A DNA stretch of 64,000 nucleotides from Pseudoxanthomonas sp. z9 (GTDB lineage Bacteria > Pseudomonadota > Gammaproteobacteria > Xanthomonadales > Xanthomonadaceae). Numbering within the stretch: the first letter of the stretch is position 1; each line of letters starts with the position of its first letter. Position numbers and translations under genes: made by a program. The DNA is taken from NCBI RefSeq assembly GCF_006542425.1, contig NZ_VFID01000007.1, forward strand, positions 186,001 to 250,000, given 5' to 3'. A model generated the notes under the pieces. It did no database searches, was not told the origin of the DNA, and saw nothing but the letters and a program-made list of their open reading frames with translations. This document shows, piece after piece, positions 40,276 to 49,475 of the stretch.

Positions 40276-42534
40276 ATGCTCTGCGCACTCGCCGCCGTGA
40301 CGCATCCCAGTTGGCCGCTGTCGGCGCGCCTGCCGCTGCTGGCGCTGGCGCTGCTGGTGCTGGCCGGGGTCGCGCTGGTCGCCACCCGCCGTTACTGGCG
40401 ACCATGGCTGGATACCCGGCGCGCGCCGCAGGAACCCCTGCGCACCGAGTCCACCCGCACCCGCGACGAACGCCTGAAACTGGCGCTATGGGCCTCGGGC
40501 GAGCACTTCTGGGACTACGACCTGGTGCAGCGCAAGCTGTACCGGATGCGCGCGGACGAGACTGCCCTGCATTCCTCCGACATCACCGTGTTCACCCGCC
40601 ACGGCGAGGTGCCGCCGATCCACCCCGAGGACATGCCGCTGGTGATGGAGCGGCTGCGCCTGCACCTGCAGGGCAAGGCGCCGCTGTTCATGTCCGAACA
40701 CCGCATGGACATGGGCCAGAACGGCAACTGGATCTGGGTACGCGCGCGCGGACGCGTGGTCGAGCGTGATCCGGAAGGACGCCCGATCCGCATCGCCGGC
40801 ACCGCCCGCGACATCACCCTCAGCCGCAATGCCGAGTATGAACACCGCATCGCCGGCGAAGTGATGCGCAGCATGAACGAAGCGGTGGCGGTGCTGGACT
40901 GGGCGCACCACTTCATCACCATCAATCCCGCCTTCACCCGCATCACCGGCTACAACGAGGACGAAGTGCTCGACCGGCCGGCGCGGATGCTCGACAGCGA
41001 CCAGCACGACGAGGCGTTCTTCGAGCGCATGAACGCCGAGTTGCTGCATACCGGCCATTGGTCGGGCGAAGTGTGGAAGGTGCGCAAGGACGGCGAGGAA
41101 ATCCTCTGCCGGATCGAGACCAACGTGGTGCCCGACGCGTCCGGCGAACGCCAGTTGTACGTGCAGGTGCTGACCGACATCACCGAACAGAAGCGCGCCG
41201 AGCAGGAACTGCGCTACCTGGCCAATTACGACACCCTGACCAGCCTGCCGAACCGCTCCCTGCTGTCCGAGCGGCTGTCGCGCGCGATCGTCCGCGCGCG
41301 CCGGGAGCAGGGCCACGTGGCGGTGCTGTTCATCGACCTGGACCGGTTCAAGGACATCAACGACTCGCTCGGCCATGCCACCGGCGATCGGATCCTGCGC
41401 GCGGCCGCCTCCCGGGTGCAGCAGACCGTCGGCGCCCAGCACACGGTCGCGCGCCTGAGCGGCGACGAGTTCACCGTGGTGCTGGAGGACATCGACTCGC
41501 TGCAGGACGCCGAGCGGATCGCACAGCAGATCATCGAAGCCTTCCGCACCCCGCTGAACTTCGGCGAACGCCTGGAGATGTCGGTGTCGCCGTCGATCGG
41601 CATCAGCCTGTACCCGCAGCACGCGCAGGTGCCGACCGAACTGCTCAAGCACGCCGACACCGCGATGTACCAGGCCAAGGCCATGGGCCGGCACACCTAC
41701 CAGGTGTATTCGGAATCGATGGACGAGAAGACCCGCCATCGCGCCATCCTCGCCAGCGCGCTGCGGCGCGCGCTGGAGCGCAACGAACTGTCGCTGGTGT
41801 TCCAGCCGCGGCTGGCGATCATCCCGCAGCGGATCACAGCGGTGGAAGCGCTGATGCGCTGGGACAGCCCGGAGTTCGGCATGGTGTCGCCGGCGCAGTT
41901 CATCCCGCTGGCGGAGGAATCCGGCCTGATCCTGGAGATCGGCGCATGGGCGCTGCGCGAATCCTGCCGGATCATGCGCAGCTGGCACGATCGCGGGCTG
42001 GAAGAACTGACCGTGGCGGTCAACATCTCGGCGATGCAGTTGCAGCGGGGCGACCTGCCGGCGGTGCTGGCGCGGATCCTGGCCGAAACCGGCATTCCCG
42101 CCGATCGACTGGAGCTGGAACTCACCGAGAGCGTGGTGATGGCCAACCCGGAACAGAATGCCGACACCCTGCGCGCCTGCCGGCGGCTCGGCATTTCCCT
42201 GGCCATCGACGACTTCGGCACCGGCTATTCCTCGCTGGCCTACCTGAAGCGGCTGCCGCTGACCACCCTGAAGATCGATCGTGAATTCATCGGCGACCTG
42301 CCCGACGATGGCGACGACGCCGCCATCACCAGCACCATCATCACCATGGGCCGCTCGCTGGCGCTGAAGGTCATCGCCGAGGGCGTGGAAACCTACGATC
42401 AGTTCGAATTCCTGCGCGATCATGGCTGCGACGAGGTACAGGGCCATTGGGTCTCGCGGGCGCTGGAACCGGAACAGTGTCTGCAGTTCATCCAGGAGTA
42501 CTACCCCGGTTCGGGCATTCGCGCGGTCTCCTGA
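40276..42534 (+). CDS. PAS-GGDEF-EAL sensor protein (c-di-GMP turnover)
   Basis: A membrane-linked signalling protein of about 752 residues: one N-terminal transmembrane helix (about 10-36), two PAS-type domains (about 60-185 and 190-310), a GGDEF domain (about 325-480) and an EAL domain (about 500-745). The cyclase signature reads SGDEF (395-399), not GGDEF. The phosphodiesterase motif EAL (524-526) and DDFGTGYSS are intact, so degradation of c-di-GMP is the likelier activity. The start is uncertain: ATG 40276 or GTG 40213, neither with a clear ribosome binding site. Confidence 0.94.
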   Translation: MLCALAAVTHPSWPLSARLPLLALALLVLAGVALVATRRYWRPWLDTRRAPQEPLRTESTRTRDERLKLALWASGEHFWDYDLVQRKLYRMRADETALHSSDITVFTRHGEVPPIHPEDMPLVMERLRLHLQGKAPLFMSEHRMDMGQNGNWIWVRARGRVVERDPEGRPIRIAGTARDITLSRNAEYEHRIAGEVMRSMNEAVAVLDWAHHFITINPAFTRITGYNEDEVLDRPARMLDSDQHDEAFFERMNAELLHTGHWSGEVWKVRKDGEEILCRIETNVVPDASGERQLYVQVLTDITEQKRAEQELRYLANYDTLTSLPNRSLLSERLSRAIVRARREQGHVAVLFIDLDRFKDINDSLGHATGDRILRAAASRVQQTVGAQHTVARLSGDEFTVVLEDIDSLQDAERIAQQIIEAFRTPLNFGERLEMSVSPSIGISLYPQHAQVPTELLKHADTAMYQAKAMGRHTYQVYSESMDEKTRHRAILASALRRALERNELSLVFQPRLAIIPQRITAVEALMRWDSPEFGMVSPAQFIPLAEESGLILEIGAWALRESCRIMRSWHDRGLEELTVAVNISAMQLQRGDLPAVLARILAETGIPADRLELELTESVVMANPEQNADTLRACRRLGISLAIDDFGTGYSSLAYLKRLPLTTLKIDREFIGDLPDDGDDAAITSTIITMGRSLALKVIAEGVETYDQFEFLRDHGCDEVQGHWVSRALEPEQCLQFIQEYYPGSGIRAVS

Positions 42535-42538
42535 ACGG

Positions 42539-42557
42539 GGGCGCCCGCCGGGCGCCC
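42539..42557 (+). terminator. Hairpin after GGDEF-EAL gene
   Basis: A perfect 8-bp stem (GGGCGCCC twice, self-complementary) with a 3-base loop, four bases past the stop, followed by only two T residues. A plausible weak terminator between the signalling gene and the zapB-like gene. Confidence 0.45.
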
Positions 42558-42594
42558 TTGACCGGCCTCCGGCCCCGCCCCTATCGTGCCGCCC

Positions 42595-42816
42595 ATGGAC
42601 AACGCCGACCCGCTGGAACAGATTCGACGCCTCTCCGCGCGCATCCAGGCGCTGGCCGATCGTTGCCAGCAACTGGCCGATGAGAACCGCAGCCTGCGCC
42701 ACCAGCAGGAACAACTGGTCGGCGAACGTTCGCAGCTGCTGGCCAAGAACGAACAGGCCCGCTCGCGGGTGGAAGCGATGATCAGCCGCCTGAAGTCCCT
42801 GGAGCAGCACACGTGA
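42595..42816 (+). CDS. TIGR02449/ZapB-like coiled-coil protein
   Basis: A 73-residue protein that is almost entirely one coiled coil, rich in Q, E, R and L (LADRCQQLADENRSLRHQQE). It precedes zapA with a four-base overlap (GTGA), as TIGR02449 family proteins do in this group. A role in division with ZapA, like ZapB, is inferred from the neighbour and the fold. Confidence 0.88.
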   Translation: MDNADPLEQIRRLSARIQALADRCQQLADENRSLRHQQEQLVGERSQLLAKNEQARSRVEAMISRLKSLEQHT

Positions 42817-43112
42817 GCGCCAACGAGCCGGTCAGCATCCATATCCTCGATCGCGAGTACACCGTCGGCGTGGAACCGGAAGAGCGCAGCAGCCTGATGG
42901 CCGCCGCCAAGCTGCTGGACAGCAAGATGCGCGAGGTCCGCGGCAGCAACCGGATGGCGGCGGTGGATCGGGTCGCGGTCCTGGCCGCGCTGAACCTGGC
43001 ACACGAATTGCAGCAACTGCGCGACGAACGCCATTCGCGCGATCGCGAATTCTCGCGCGCGCTCGACGATCTGCACCGCAGGCTGGACGAAGTGCTCGAC
43101 GCACCGCGCTAG
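42813..43112 (+). CDS. zapA: Cell division protein ZapA
   Basis: A 99-residue ZapA that bundles FtsZ filaments at midcell. VSIHILDREYTVGVEPEER and LLDSKMREVR near the N-terminus and AVDRVAVLAALNLAHEL are family motifs, followed by a C-terminal coiled coil. The start is GTG, coupled to the gene before it. It precedes the 6S RNA, the usual gammaproteobacterial order. Confidence 0.95.
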   Translation: MSANEPVSIHILDREYTVGVEPEERSSLMAAAKLLDSKMREVRGSNRMAAVDRVAVLAALNLAHELQQLRDERHSRDREFSRALDDLHRRLDEVLDAPR

Positions 43113-43189
43113 TGCAATGATCGCGCGGTGTCGCGAACCGCGACTGAATTTGTGCCGACGAACGGACTAGGCAATTTCCGACGGGCCGC

Positions 43190-43195
43190 TATACT
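43190..43195 (+). promoter_or_regulatory. Predicted -10 box for 6S RNA
   Basis: TATACT, seven bases before the first base of the predicted 6S closing stem. No consensus -35 is visible at the right distance. The position agrees with a transcript start near 43202. Confidence 0.5.
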
Positions 43196-43200
43196 GGCGA

Positions 43201-43392
43201 CGCGTCCTCTGCTGTGAACGACAGCGCGCGCAAACATTCGCCTTGTCCCTTAATGACGACCACGGGATGGCAACGGTAGCCGGGAGTGCAGGTCCGCCTT
43301 CGCAGCGGGAAGCCCGATGGATATCCAGCCTTCCCACTTGAACCCCGGGTTCAAGGTCGTTTCGCGAGCATCGCCATGGCGGAGGACGTATT
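43201..43392 (+). ncRNA. ssrS: 6S RNA
   Basis: Non-coding RNA of about 190 bases that binds sigma70 RNA polymerase in stationary phase. The evidence: its place between zapA and the 5-FCL gene; a closing stem of CGTCCTC (43203-43209) with GAGGACG (43382-43388); the near-palindrome CTTGAACCCCGGGTTCAAGG, which closely matches the CTTGAACCAAGGGTTCAAGG hairpin of E. coli 6S; a TATACT box upstream; and a T6 run right after. The ends are approximate. Confidence 0.88.
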
Positions 43393-43401
43393 TTTTCCCG
43401 C

Positions 43402-43521
43402 GCAGCAGCGCCGTCAGTCGCGACCCGGCCGGTCTTGCCATCCACCTTCTGCCGGATTGCTTCGCGACGAAGCCGTCGTATCCGGACCGTCATCCGCGGC
43501 CGCGACTGACGGCGCTGCTGC
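43402..43521. repeat. 21-bp perfect inverted repeat enclosing a structured 78-base core
   Basis: GCAGCAGCGCCGTCAGTCGC plus G (43402-43422) is the exact complement of 43501-43521. Between them lies a nested hairpin: CCGGAT (43452-43457) pairs with ATCCGG (43480-43485) around GCTTCG-CGA-CGAAGC. The element begins five bases after the T run of 6S RNA. It could be a small RNA, a leader of the 5-FCL gene or a small mobile palindrome; no open frame or known family was recognised. Confidence 0.7.
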
Positions 43522-43766
43522 CATTCCCGTGCTCCCCTTCGCGCGTGGCACACCTGCCATGCGATCCGTCATCCGCGCGTTTACGGGTCCTGGCGATCCC
43601 TGTCCTGGCGGCGCCCCACTCCGTTCTTTCCCCGGCTTTTTCCCACGCGCGCTCGCGCGGCGAAGGGGCTGTGCCGCTCACCGGATGACGGTCCCGTCCG
43701 GCAAACGACCCGGAACCGGCCGCTTGGCATAAAATTCCGGGCCATGGATTCGTCCCGCCCGCTCTC
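43522..43766. other. Gap before fau without recognised gene
   Basis: 245 bases with no supported gene. It contains CGGATGACGGTC (43682-43693), the exact complement of GACCGTCATCCG (43485-43496) in the element before it, so long-range pairing across the gap is possible. Short frames here lack a ribosome binding site and family sequence. Confidence 0.5.
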
Positions 43767-44365
43767 ATGAGTTCCGATCGCGACGCGCTCCGGCGCGAAC
43801 TGCGCCAGCGCCGCCGGGCGATTCCCGCCGCGCAACGCATCGCCGCCGCCGATGCGCTGGCCGGGCGACTGCGCGCGCTTCCCTTCCTGCCCGCGTCCGG
43901 CTACGCCGCCGGCTACTGGGCCATGGACGGTGAAATCGGCCTGCACAACTGGCAGTTGCGCCTGCCCCCGGGCCTGGTCTACTGCCTGCCGGTGTTGCGC
44001 GCGGACAATACCCTCGGCTTCGCGCCCTGGCGTCCTGGCGATGCACTGGTCACCAACCGCTTCGGCATTCCCGAGCCCGACGTCGAACCCGCCTCGTCTT
44101 TGGATCCGACCGAAATGGCGCTGGTGCTGATGCCCTTGGTGGGCTTCGATGGCGAAGGCCACCGACTGGGCATGGGAGGCGGCTGGTACGATCGCAGCTT
44201 CGCTTTCCGCCAGCGCTCGGCCGCGCCGCCCTGGCTGGTCGGGGTCGGTTTTTCCACCCAGCGCATCGACGCATTGGCGCCCGCCGCCTGGGATGTGCAG
44301 GTGGATGCCATCTGCACCGAAAGCCAGACCCTGTTCCCGTCCCGCAGCCCCCACGGAATGCCCGC

Positions 44366-44369
<4 letters not shown>
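43767..44369 (+). CDS. fau: 5-formyltetrahydrofolate cyclo-ligase
   Basis: A 200-residue enzyme (5-FCL, YgfA) that turns 5-formyl-THF into methenyl-THF with [15 protein letters not shown] at the N-terminus, [20 protein letters not shown] and the following WYDR are the ATP- and folate-binding motifs. It follows 6S RNA, the classical ssrS-fau order, and overlaps the EVE gene by four bases. Confidence 0.95.
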
Positions 44370-44832
<463 letters not shown>

Positions 44833-44836
<4 letters not shown>

Positions 44837-45495
44837 CCATCGTGTCGCAGAACGAACACAAGCGCCTGGCCGGCGAAAAGGCCATCGATTTCGTCGAGGA
44901 CGGCATGATCGTCGGCGTCGGCACCGGTTCCACCGTGGCCTACTTCATCGATGCGCTGGCGCGGATCAAGGATCGCATCGCCGGCGCGGTGTCCAGTTCC
45001 GAGCAGAGCACCGAACGCCTGCGCCGGCATGGCATCGAAGTCATGGATCTCAACGCCACCGGCAGCCTGTCCCTGTACGTGGACGGTGCCGACGAGTGCG
45101 ATCCGCACAAGCGCCTGATCAAGGGCGGTGGCGCGGCGCTGACCCGCGAGAAGATCATCGCCGAGGCCAGCCGCAAGTTCGTCTGCATCATCGATCCGAT
45201 CAAGCAGGTGCCGGTGCTGGGCAAGTTCCCGCTGCCGGTCGAGGTCGTGCCGATGGCGCGCAGCCTGGTGGCGCGCGAGATCCTGGCGATGACCGGCGGC
45301 CAGCCGGTCTGGCGCGACGGCGTGACCACCGACAACGGCAACTGGATCCTGGACGTGCACAACCTGTCGATCGTCGATCCGGTCGGCCTGGAACGCGAAC
45401 TCAACCAGATCCCGGGCGTGGTCAGCGTCGGCCTGTTCGCGCGCCGCCCGGCGGACGTGGTGATCATCGGCGGCGAGCCGCCACAGGTGCTGTAA
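44833..45495 (+). CDS. rpiA: Ribose-5-phosphate isomerase A
   Basis: A 220-residue enzyme of the pentose phosphate pathway (ribose-5-P to ribulose-5-P). [23 protein letters not shown] and [11 protein letters not shown] are the phosphate-binding and catalytic stretches (Asp, Glu, Lys). The ATG at 44833 overlaps the EVE stop (ATGA); a GTG nine bases later is an alternative. Last gene of fau-EVE-rpiA. Confidence 0.96.
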
Positions 45496-45527
45496 TCCCC
45501 TTTTCCACCCGCGCCGCAGGAGGCCGC

Positions 45528-45989
45528 ATGCTCAACCGTATTCTCGTCACCGGCCTGCTTTCCGTCGGCGCGTCGCTGGCGCTGAGCGGATGCGCCAGCG
45601 CCGACGGCCGCTGGGTGGAAATCGGCGGCCAGCGCTACCAGGTGGAAATCGCCGACGACGACGCCGAGCGCGCGCGCGGGCTGATGTTCCGCGACGTGCT
45701 GGCCGACGGTACCGGCATGCTGTTCATCCACGAGCGCGAGGAACCGCAGGCATACTGGATGAAGAACACCCGTATCCCGCTGGACATCCTGTACTTCGAC
45801 GACGAACGCAAGCTGGTCGCCCAGCGCCGCGACACCCCGCCCTGTTCGGCCGGCGACGCCTGCCCGTCCTATCCGAGCAATGCGCCGGCGCGCTACGTGC
45901 TGGAGCTGAATGCGGGCGAAGCCGAGCGGCTGAAGCTGCAGGATGGGGCTGAACTGCATCTGGGCAAGGACATCACGCCCGCCCGCTAG
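45528..45989 (+). CDS. DUF192 domain-containing lipoprotein
   Basis: A 153-residue exported protein. The signal ends in a lipobox, LSGC (Cys about 21), and the DUF192 domain follows: ERARGLMFRDVLADGTGMLF, AYWMKNTRIPLDILYFD. GCAGGAGG before ATG 45528 confirms the start. The function of DUF192 proteins is unknown; they are small periplasmic beta-proteins. Confidence 0.92.
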   Translation: MLNRILVTGLLSVGASLALSGCASADGRWVEIGGQRYQVEIADDDAERARGLMFRDVLADGTGMLFIHEREEPQAYWMKNTRIPLDILYFDDERKLVAQRRDTPPCSAGDACPSYPSNAPARYVLELNAGEAERLKLQDGAELHLGKDITPAR

Positions 45990-46027
45990 GGCTTGATCGC
46001 GGCGGAAATTGGCCCCAGTCTGGCGGC

Positions 46028-46876
46028 ATGGGGGATCGCCTGACATTGCCGGATTGGAACAGCCTGGCGACCCGCGCCGACGAGGCGCTGCCGCTGCTGG
46101 AAACCGCGCTGCTGATCGCGCGCGACGAGTACCCCGATCTCGATGCGGACGCGTGCGACACACTGGTACAGGGCCATGTTTCGCACCTGCGCGCGGAAAT
46201 CGACGCCATCGCGGCCTGGCCGCTGAAGATGGCCGCGATCAACCGCCACCTGTTCGACGAGCTTGGCTACAGCGGTGATCACGAGCAGTATTACGATCCG
46301 CGCAACAGCTATCTCAACCAGGTGTTCGAACGCCGCCTGGGCAACCCGATCTCGCTGGCGATGGTGCAGATGGAAGTCGCGCGCCGGCTCGGCGTACCGC
46401 TGGACGGCGTGTCATTCCCCGGTCACTTCCTGGTCCGCCTGCCGGTGGACGATGGCCTGCTGGTGATGGATCCGTTCAACGGCGGCCGCCCGCTCGGCGC
46501 CGACGAACTGCGCGAACGCGCGCGCCCGCACCTGGGCGGCGACATTCCCGACGACAACGCCCTGCTGCGGATCCTGGATCCCGCCAGCCACCGCGCCATC
46601 CTGGTGCGCGTGCTGCGCAACCTGCATGGCGTATACGCCGAGCGCGACGAATGGGACCGCGCCGCGCGCAGCGCCGATCGCGTGCTCAAGCTGATTCCGG
46701 ACCAGGCAGAGGCCCTGCGCGATCGCGGCATGGCCTATCTGAAGATGGAACACCTGGGCGGCGCTCGCCAGGACCTGGCGCGCTACCTGCAACTGGCCCC
46801 CGAAGCCACCGACGCCGCCGACCTGCGCGAGCGCCTGGTGGAACTGAATGCCGCGCCGCCGGCGAGGATGCATTGA
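46028..46876 (+). CDS. SirB1 family protein (transglutaminase-like with TPR)
   Basis: A 282-residue cytoplasmic protein. The first half is a transglutaminase-like SirB1 domain with YYDPRNSYLNQVFERRLGNP and GVSFPGHFLVRL; the second half (about 195-280) holds TPR repeats (RAARSADRVLKLIPDQAEAL). The catalytic Cys of transglutaminases seems absent, as is common in this family. Function unknown. Confidence 0.92.
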   Translation: MGDRLTLPDWNSLATRADEALPLLETALLIARDEYPDLDADACDTLVQGHVSHLRAEIDAIAAWPLKMAAINRHLFDELGYSGDHEQYYDPRNSYLNQVFERRLGNPISLAMVQMEVARRLGVPLDGVSFPGHFLVRLPVDDGLLVMDPFNGGRPLGADELRERARPHLGGDIPDDNALLRILDPASHRAILVRVLRNLHGVYAERDEWDRAARSADRVLKLIPDQAEALRDRGMAYLKMEHLGGARQDLARYLQLAPEATDAADLRERLVELNAAPPARMH

Positions 46877-47175
46877 GGGCGGGGATTGGGGATTGGGGAT
46901 TCAAAGCTTTTGCCTTTTCTCCCCCTTGACCAGCCATTCGGCTGTTGAAAAGCACCTGAAAAAGGGGGATTGAGGGGGATTCGCTTTTGGTGCGAAGAGC
47001 AAATCCCCCGTCACCTGCTTCGCAGGCGCCCGCCCCCTTTTGCAAAGGGGGCTCCCGGAGCAGGATCTTCCTCTGCGCGTCATGTAGAGCGGAGCTTGCT
47101 CCGCTGCCCTGGCGTTGACACACGTCCCCGACCTCGCCCGTTGCCGGCGTCACGCCCGGGCAGGCAAGCCCGGCC
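46877..47175. repeat. Repeat-rich intergenic region between SirB1 gene and rubredoxin
   Basis: 299 bases without a gene. It holds three palindromic types: GGGGGATT (46978 on) with AATCCCCC (about 47001) across a loop; GCCCCCTTTTGCAAAGGGGG (47032 on), a perfect 9-bp stem; and two GTAG-type REP units, one on the plus strand (47084-47105) and one on the minus strand (about 47152-47179). These are typical of intergenic repeats in this bacterial group. Confidence 0.7.
47084..47105 (+). repeat. GTAG-type REP unit
   Basis: GTAG followed by AGCGGAGC TT GCTCCGCT, an 8-bp perfect stem. The GTAG tetranucleotide beside a hairpin is the hallmark of REP elements used by RAYT proteins in Stenotrophomonas and related genera. 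Confidence 0.7.
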
Positions 47176-47179
47176 CTAC
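47152..47179 (-). repeat. GTAG-type REP unit overlapping the rubredoxin stop
   Basis: On the minus strand GTAG (47179-47176) is followed by GGCCGGGC TTGCCT GCCCGGGC. The TAG of this GTAG is the rubredoxin stop codon, so the element abuts or supplies the gene end. It faces the plus-strand unit at 47084 in inverted orientation. Confidence 0.7.
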
Positions 47180-47367
47180 GGCACCTCGACCATCTCGAAG
47201 TCATCCTTGGTCACGCCGCAATCCGGGCAGGTCCAGGTGTCGGGAATATCCTCCCAGCGCGTGCCGGGAGCGATGCCTTCTTCCGGCAACCCCTCGGCCT
47301 CGTCGTAGAGGAAGCCGCAGACCACGCACATCCAGGTGCGGTAGGTGGTGGCGGTGGCGTCGGTCAT
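47176..47367 (-). CDS. Rubredoxin
   Basis: A 63-residue iron protein with the two knuckles CVVCG (Cys 14 and 17) and CPDCG (Cys 47 and 50), plus the usual [17 protein letters not shown] stretch. It carries single electrons; the partner is not encoded nearby. I chose ATG 47367; a longer frame to 47418 has no family sequence. The TAG stop lies in a GTAG-type REP element. Divergent from thiE, 65 bases apart. Confidence 0.95.
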   Translation of the reverse strand: MTDATATTYRTWMCVVCGFLYDEAEGLPEEGIAPGTRWEDIPDTWTCPDCGVTKDDFEMVEVP

Positions 47368-47432
47368 CGGATAATGCGGGCGGGTGGGCCGTCCATTGTC
47401 CCACTCCCGTTCCCACACCGGAAGTTTCGCCG

Positions 47433-48074
47433 ATGAATTCCCCCTGGCCCGCCAGCGGCCCCGCGCCGCGCGGCCTGTACCTGATCACCCCCGACGAGGC
47501 CGACACCGCACGACTGCTGGCGCGGGTGGAACCGCTGCTCGCCGAAGGCGTCACCTGGCTGCAATACCGGCACAAGGGCGCCGACGCGGCGCTGCGCGGC
47601 GAGCAGGCGCGCGCGCTGCAGGCGCTGTGCGTTCAGACCGGGGTACCGCTGATCATCAACGACGACGCGGCGCTGGCGCGGGCGGTGAACGCGGCCGGCG
47701 TGCATCTGGGCGAGGACGACGGCGACATCGCCGCCGCGCGCGCGCTGCTGGGCGAAGCGGCCATCGTCGGCGCGTCCTGCTATGACGAACTGGAGCGCGC
47801 CCATCGCGCGGTCGCCGCGGGCGCGAACTACGTGGCGTTCGGCGCGTTCTTCCCGACCCTCAGCAAGGCCACCACGCGCCGGGCCACGCCCGCGCTGCTG
47901 GCCGACGCCGCCGCCCTGGGCGTACCACGGGTGGCGATAGGTGGCATAACCCCGGACAATACGCCTGCCCTGGTCGCCGCCGGAGCCGATCTGGTGGCGG
48001 TCATCGGCGGCGTATTCGAAGCCGCCGATCCCGTCGGGGCGGTGCGCGCCTACCGGCGAAGCCTCGCCCGCTAG
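47433..48074 (+). CDS. thiE: Thiamine phosphate synthase
   Basis: A 213-residue TIM-barrel enzyme that joins the pyrimidine and thiazole parts to thiamine phosphate. [48 protein letters not shown] and [10 protein letters not shown] are the family motifs. No other thi gene and no TPP riboswitch is nearby. Start ATG 47433. Confidence 0.94.
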   Translation: MNSPWPASGPAPRGLYLITPDEADTARLLARVEPLLAEGVTWLQYRHKGADAALRGEQARALQALCVQTGVPLIINDDAALARAVNAAGVHLGEDDGDIAAARALLGEAAIVGASCYDELERAHRAVAAGANYVAFGAFFPTLSKATTRRATPALLADAAALGVPRVAIGGITPDNTPALVAAGADLVAVIGGVFEAADPVGAVRAYRRSLAR

Positions 48075-48086
48075 GCGGCGGCCTGC

Positions 48087-48152
48087 TGTGGGAGCGACGC
48101 CCGTCGCGATGAAGCTTTCCCGGCGTTCCCTCGCGGCCCCGGCCGCTCCCAC
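48087..48152. repeat. REP-type palindrome, degenerate copy 4
   Basis: The first arm TGTGGGAGCGACGCCCGTCG (from 48087) matches the family; the second (48131-48152, TCGCGG to GCTCCCAC) is only partly complementary. A decayed copy between thiE and hemL. Confidence 0.6.
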
Positions 48153-48182
48153 CGGACGCCCTCCTGCCTGTTTGGAATCCAG

Positions 48183-49475
48183 ATGAACCACGATCAGTCC
48201 CACGCCCTGTTCTCCCGCGCCCAGCAACTGCTTCCCGGCGGCGTCAATTCGCCGGTGCGCGCGTTCAAGTCGGTCGGCGGCGAACCCTTCTTCGTGCAGC
48301 GCGCCGACGGCGCCTTCCTGCACGACGTCGATGGCAACCGCTACATCGACTACGTGGGTTCGTGGGGCCCGATGATCGTCGGCCATAACCATCCGGCGGT
48401 GCGCGAGGCGGTCCAGGCCGCCATCCAGAACGGCCTGTCGTTCGGCGCGCCGTGCCCGGCCGAGGTCACCATGGCCGAGACCATCACCCGCCTGGTGCCC
48501 TCCTGCGAGATGGTGCGCATGGTCAACTCCGGCACCGAAGCCACGCTGTCGGCGATCCGGCTGGCGCGCGGCGCCACCGGCCGCAACCGTATCGTCAAGT
48601 TCGAGGGCTGCTACCACGGCCACGGCGACTCGTTCCTGGTCAAGGCCGGCAGCGGCATGCTGACCCTGGGCGTGCCGACCTCGCCCGGCGTGCCCGCGGG
48701 CCTGAGCGAGCTGACCCTGACCCTGAGCTACAACGACTTCGAGGGCGCGACCGCGCTGTTCGAGCAGTACGGCACGGAAATCGCCTGCCTGATCATCGAA
48801 CCGGTGGTCGGCAACGCCAACTGCCTGCCGCCGCGCGAGGGCTACCTGCAGCACTTGCGCGCGCTGTGCACGCAATACGGTGCGCTGTTGATCTTCGACG
48901 AGGTGATGACCGGTTTCCGCGTCGCCCTGGGCGGTGCGCAGGCGCACTACGGCATCACTCCCGACCTGACCACCTTCGGCAAGATCATCGGTGGCGGCAT
49001 GCCGGTGGGTGCCTATGGCGGCCGCCGCGAACTGCTTTCGCAGATCTCTCCGGCCGGCCCGATCTACCAGGCCGGCACGCTGAGCGGCAATCCGGTGGCG
49101 ATGGCCGCCGGCCTGGCGATGCTGGAACTGATCCAGGCGCCCGGCTTCCACGCCGGCCTGGCGGACGCGACGAATGCGCTGTGCGACGGGCTGGAAGCCG
49201 CCGCGCGCGAAGCCGGCGTTCCGTTCTCCACCACCCGCGTCGGCGCGATGTTCGGCATGTTCTTCACCGACCAGTACGTGGACACCTACGCACAGGCGGT
49301 GGCCTGCGACATCGGCGCGTTCAACCGCTTCTTCCACGCGATGCTGGAGCGCGGCGTGTTCCTGGCGCCGTCGGCGTTCGAGGCGGGCTTCATGTCCAGC
49401 GCGCACGATGCCGCGATCATCGAGCAGACCGTGGCCGCCGCGCGCGAGGCGTTCAAGGTGGTGGCCGCCGGATGA
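48183..49475 (+). CDS. hemL: Glutamate-1-semialdehyde 2,1-aminomutase
   Basis: A 430-residue PLP enzyme that makes 5-aminolevulinate in the C5 heme pathway. [19 protein letters not shown] at the start, [17 protein letters not shown], and [18 protein letters not shown], with the PLP lysine in FGK, are diagnostic. It overlaps the HAD gene by four bases. Confidence 0.97.
   Translation: MNHDQSHALFSRAQQLLPGGVNSPVRAFKSVGGEPFFVQRADGAFLHDVDGNRYIDYVGSWGPMIVGHNHPAVREAVQAAIQNGLSFGAPCPAEVTMAETITRLVPSCEMVRMVNSGTEATLSAIRLARGATGRNRIVKFEGCYHGHGDSFLVKAGSGMLTLGVPTSPGVPAGLSELTLTLSYNDFEGATALFEQYGTEIACLIIEPVVGNANCLPPREGYLQHLRALCTQYGALLIFDEVMTGFRVALGGAQAHYGITPDLTTFGKIIGGGMPVGAYGGRRELLSQISPAGPIYQAGTLSGNPVAMAAGLAMLELIQAPGFHAGLADATNALCDGLEAAAREAGVPFSTTRVGAMFGMFFTDQYVDTYAQAVACDIGAFNRFFHAMLERGVFLAPSAFEAGFMSSAHDAAIIEQTVAAAREAFKVVAAG

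Noticed and set aside
43321-43688. Short frames in the zapA-fau gap
   Set aside because: They overlap the 6S RNA and the inverted repeat, have no ribosome binding site and are basic low-complexity translations.
47368-47432. TPP riboswitch before thiE
   Set aside because: Only 65 bases separate rubredoxin and thiE and no thi-box consensus is visible.
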